Below are positions 6,931 to 9,672 of a stretch of DNA of 9,672 nt, in pieces (the first letter of the stretch is position 1; the number at the start of each line of letters is the position of its first letter). This DNA comes from Verrucomicrobiales bacterium (GTDB taxonomy: Bacteria; Verrucomicrobiota; Verrucomicrobiae; Limisphaerales; UBA9464). The DNA is taken from NCBI GenBank assembly GCA_005789375.1, contig SXXZ01000009.1, positions 1-9,672 of the forward strand, read 5' to 3'. A program made the position numbers and the translations under genes. The notes under the pieces were generated by a model that worked only from the letters and a program-made list of their open reading frames with translations, made no database searches and was not told where the DNA came from.

Positions 6931-7158
6931 GAAACGATAGGAGGGAACGACCAGCCCTCTGGGTACAGAATGCGAATAACATTCTTCACCCAAACGACGC
7001 TTTATTTCTTGTGAATCGATGCGTCTCGGGTGCAAATAAACCCGTTACCCCGTAAGTTTTTAATCCCGTAACCCGATTGAAGCTCCATGCGCATGCATTG
7101 GGGTTTTTCGTCGATGGGATCACAGATCCGGGGCTTCAATCTCATCAACTCACCAGTT
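6931..7158 (+). other. Upstream region of the LamG/PA14 gene
   Basis: This 228-bp gap is richer in A and T than the flanking genes and probably contains the LamG/PA14 promoter, though no clear hexamer pair stands out. It holds a 6-bp inverted repeat (agaatg 6967-6972 with cattct 6980-6985), two copies of cccgtaa (7049-7055 and 7065-7071) that partly overlap a gttac/gtaac inverted repeat, and the 10-bp palindrome catgcgcatg near 7087. A weak gaggg/ccctc stem (6941-6959) follows the VCBS stop but has no T-tract. I recognise no riboswitch. Confidence 0.45.
7145..7155 (+). promoter_or_regulatory. Leader element tcaactcacca before the LamG/PA14 start
   Basis: This is the same 11-base word found in front of the PEP-CTERM gene on the opposite strand (1387-1397). 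Here it ends 3 bases before the ATG at 7159, in the position a ribosome-binding site would occupy, yet it does not resemble a Shine-Dalgarno sequence. Confidence 0.35.
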
Positions 7159-9672
7159 ATGAATCAAAAACCCAAAAATGCCTCAGTCCGGCTCCTCGCC
7201 GGTCTGGCAGCCCTCACCCTGGGGACGGTTGCAGCGCAAGCTCAAGCCGTGCCTCCGGTCCTCGCCCACTGGGACTTCGAACGCGTCGAAGCCGACGGCG
7301 TCTCCATCAAATCGGCCAACGGCAAGTACGTTGGCACCATCAATGATGCTGCCAAGATCACCGAAGCCGGCGGCGGTCGCCCCGGTGGCGGTCGTGGTTT
7401 CGACGTCTCGCAGGCCAACAGCTCTCGCGGATACCTGCTTTTGGAAGCCACGGGTGATGAAAATCCGATGAACTTGGCCGCTGCCGATGATTCAGTGACC
7501 ATCATGTTGTGGCAGAAGAATTTCTCCAACATCAACAGCTCCTCGTTCTGGTTCGTTGCTGAGAGTCAGGGTCGCGGCATCCAAGCCCATCTTCCTTGGT
7601 CCAACGGACGCATCTATCTCGACAGCAACGGCTGCTGTGCGGCCCCCTCTCAGCGCCTTGATCAGGCCGCCCCCGAGGGGTTCGATTTCACTACCTGGCA
7701 TCACTATGCCTTCGTAAAGAACAAAGAGGCTAAGCAGATTTACGTCGACGGTGAGCTGCTCGCTGAGCAAACCGAAGGTGTGGGCCCGCTCCCGACTGAC
7801 TTCACCCAGCTCTTCATCGGAGCGGCTAGCGACAAGAACGCTCCGGACGGCATCATCGACGACTTGGCAATCTTCAAGGGAGGGCTAACCCAGAAGCAAA
7901 TCCAAGACATCGTCAAGGGCGCCCCCATTGGTGCCCCGCCGGTCGACACCGACAAGGACGGCATGCCGGACACTTGGGAAGTCGATTTCGGCTTCAATCC
8001 TAACGATGCGTCTGATGCTGCCAAGGACTTCGACAAGGACGGCGCCACCAACGCTCAGGAGTACGCTGCGGGCACTAACCCGATCGACGTAACCAAGCCG
8101 GTGCTCGTCTCGGCAGCCACTTCGGGCGACTTCAAGACGGTCACCTTGACCTTCTCCGAAGCCGTCGAAGCCGGTTCCGCCACCACCTTGGCCAACTACG
8201 CCTTCAGCCCGAACCTCGCGGTCACCGCGGCGTCCGCGAAGAAGAACGTGGTGACCTTGACCACCGCCGCCCAGACCCCGGGCGCCGTGGCCTACACCGT
8301 CACGGTCAACAACGTGGTCGACACTTCCAAGAATGCGGTTGTGGCCAACAGCAAGGCCTCGTTCTACTCATTCATAAACGTCAAGGACGGCGTCCTGAAG
8401 TTCTCGTTCTGGGGCGCCATCAACGGTACTCCGGTGGACAACCTCTATCAGGACCCTCGCTGGCCCGCTTCGCCGGACTACACGGCCGCTGTCTTCGCGT
8501 TCAACAGCCGCGATGCACTCCCGAATGATTCGAAGGACAACTACGGTGCGTCGATGGAAGGTTTCTTGACCCCGACCGAGAGCGGTAGCTACCGCTTCTT
8601 CATCTACTCGGATGACGCCTCGCAGTTCTTCATCAGCTCCGACGACAAGGAGGCCAACTTGGCCCAGGTCGCCGAAGAGACTGGCTGCTGCAACTTCTTC
8701 ACTGAGCCCGACAGCGCCCGGACTTCTGAGCCCGTCGCGCTGACCGCCGGCAAGAAGTACTTCGTCCGCCTCGTTTACAAAGAGGGCGGCGGCGGCGACT
8801 ACGGTCAGATCGCTTGGCGTAAAGAAGGCGACACCACGGGTGCTGGCAAACTGACCCCGATCCCGGGCAAGTTCCTGAGCTCCGCTGTGGATCTCCCGTC
8901 CGATCCGGCCGGTGCCTACACCCAGATTAGCCCGGCTGCCAATGCTAAGGGCGTGAGCCCGGCGGCCTCCGTAACCATCGTGCACCGCGACGGCAAGACC
9001 GCATGGACGGCGGCCAACGTGAGCCTGAAGTTCGACGGCCAGACCGTGACCCCGACCGTCACCAAGGACGGCAATGTCATCACCATCAAGTACACCCCGC
9101 CGGCCCTGTCGGCGAGCCTGGCGGTCCACACCGTCTCGTTGGGTTATTTAGATCCGGGTGCCAAGGCCGCCACCCTCGACTACAGCTTCACCACGGGTGC
9201 CTACAGTGGCACGACCGAGGACAAGGTGTCTGGATATCCCGGCCTGCTATTGGGCTCGGCGGTGTTCACGGCTGATGCCGCTGGTGCCACGGGCAAAGCG
9301 GGCGACAAGGCCATCAATCTCACGATGAAGGGTGGCCCCGTGGTCAGCTTCAACAGTGCGTTCTTGGCCAAGGTCAACGCAGCCACAGCCAACGACGAGC
9401 TCACGGTCGCCTTCTGGCAAAAGAAGCTGGATGTCGCCGACAGCTCAGCGTTCACCATGAACTCCCCGGGTAGCCCGAACAACCGTGGTTTCCATGCGCA
9501 TGCGCCGTGGAGCAACCAGAATATCTACTTCGACACCGTAGGTTGCTGCGACGGCACGACCCAACGTATCACGGCTGACATCAAGACCTTCCCCCCGTAC
9601 TCCGGAGAGTCGTCCTGGTGGACCAACGCCTACCACTTCTTCGTGTTCACCAAGAAGGGTGCATCCAAGAAC
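7159..9672 (+). CDS. Secreted LamG/PA14 multidomain surface protein, N-terminal 838 residues (3' end outside window)
   Basis: Open from the ATG at 7159 to the window edge without a stop. Signal peptide: MNQKPKNASVRL then a hydrophobic run, cleavage probably after AQAQA (residue 30). Domains in order: LamG/jellyroll 1 (about 37-255, ending IDDLAIFKGGLTQKQI); a TSP3-like calcium segment (263-308, DTDKDGMPD and DFDKDGATN); an Ig-like domain (about 313-400, VTLTFSEAV); a PA14 domain (about 411-575, with the core YRFFIYSDDASQFFIS); a second Ig-like domain (about 587-682); and a second LamG starting about 691, cut by the edge. The two LamG copies share PWSN..IY.D...GCC. The only cysteines seen are three vicinal pairs (159/160, 510/511, 796/797). 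LamG and PA14 are carbohydrate- or ligand-binding folds; adhesion or polysaccharide binding is inferred. Lysine is common and mostly AAG, unlike in the neighbours, hinting at strong expression. A C-terminal sorting signal, if any, lies outside. Confidence 0.88.
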   Translation, partial: MNQKPKNASVRLLAGLAALTLGTVAAQAQAVPPVLAHWDFERVEADGVSIKSANGKYVGTINDAAKITEAGGGRPGGGRGFDVSQANSSRGYLLLEATGDENPMNLAAADDSVTIMLWQKNFSNINSSSFWFVAESQGRGIQAHLPWSNGRIYLDSNGCCAAPSQRLDQAAPEGFDFTTWHHYAFVKNKEAKQIYVDGELLAEQTEGVGPLPTDFTQLFIGAASDKNAPDGIIDDLAIFKGGLTQKQIQDIVKGAPIGAPPVDTDKDGMPDTWEVDFGFNPNDASDAAKDFDKDGATNAQEYAAGTNPIDVTKPVLVSAATSGDFKTVTLTFSEAVEAGSATTLANYAFSPNLAVTAASAKKNVVTLTTAAQTPGAVAYTVTVNNVVDTSKNAVVANSKASFYSFINVKDGVLKFSFWGAINGTPVDNLYQDPRWPASPDYTAAVFAFNSRDALPNDSKDNYGASMEGFLTPTESGSYRFFIYSDDASQFFISSDDKEANLAQVAEETGCCNFFTEPDSARTSEPVALTAGKKYFVRLVYKEGGGGDYGQIAWRKEGDTTGAGKLTPIPGKFLSSAVDLPSDPAGAYTQISPAANAKGVSPAASVTIVHRDGKTAWTAANVSLKFDGQTVTPTVTKDGNVITIKYTPPALSASLAVHTVSLGYLDPGAKAATLDYSFTTGAYSGTTEDKVSGYPGLLLGSAVFTADAAGATGKAGDKAINLTMKGGPVVSFNSAFLAKVNAATANDELTVAFWQKKLDVADSSAFTMNSPGSPNNRGFHAHAPWSNQNIYFDTVGCCDGTTQRITADIKTFPPYSGESSWWTNAYHFFVFTKKGASKN

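Noticed and set aside
6941..6959. gaggg/ccctc stem after the VCBS stop codon as a terminator
   Set aside because: The stem is only 5 bp with a 9-base loop and no T-tract follows.
7000..7045. Sigma-70 promoter from ttgtga and the downstream caaataaa
   Set aside because: The -35 matches four of six positions and the -10 only two, too weak to claim.
8368..9129. 253-codon open frame on the minus strand
   Set aside because: It is fully antisense to the LamG/PA14 coding region, whose PA14 and Ig-like domains are clear. The open frame follows from high GC codon bias on the real strand.

Overview
The window looks like a piece of a GC-rich chromosome from a member of the Verrucomicrobiota. I infer this from the protein families, not from a marker gene: a choice-of-anchor M protein with a PEP-CTERM sorting tail, a Tat-exported TolB/PD40 propeller, a very large FG-GAP/VCBS protein with ASPIC/UnbV domains, and a LamG/PA14 surface protein. 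No rRNA, tRNA, CRISPR array, transposase or phage gene is visible.

Layout. Three genes lie on the minus strand in the left third. (1) 1-441 is the N-terminal part of a transporter/porin-like protein of the Phenol_MetA_deg type, running off the left edge. (2) 685-1380 is a choice-of-anchor M protein with a PEP-CTERM tail. (3) 1834-3081 is a Tat-exported, possibly lipidated, PD40 beta-propeller. Two genes lie on the plus strand. (4) 3232-6930 is a 1232-residue protein built from two consecutive modules of VCBS/FG-GAP repeats, each closed by an ASPIC/UnbV domain. (5) 7159 to the right edge is the first 838 residues of a LamG - TSP3-like - Ig-like - PA14 - Ig-like - LamG protein. Genes 3 and 4 diverge from a 150-bp gap. 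The other gaps are 243, 453 and 228 bp, so most genes are probably transcribed separately.

Function. All five products carry an export signal, so the window is devoted to the cell envelope or exterior. No enzyme or signalling gene is present. The genes do not form a recognisable pathway. The shared theme is extracellular beta-structure: propellers, jellyrolls and sorting tails.

Most notable non-coding features. A perfect 10-bp-arm palindrome (1403-1425) overlaps the predicted -10 of the PEP-CTERM gene and looks like a repressor operator. An identical 11-nt pyrimidine/A-rich element sits just upstream of two start codons on opposite strands (1387-1397 and 7145-7155), while none of the five starts has a Shine-Dalgarno sequence. 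The 453-bp gap at 1381-1833 is rich in short direct and inverted repeats. In gene 5, all six cysteines seen occur as three vicinal pairs. I did not find a clear new defence or metabolic system; these are the items worth a second look.
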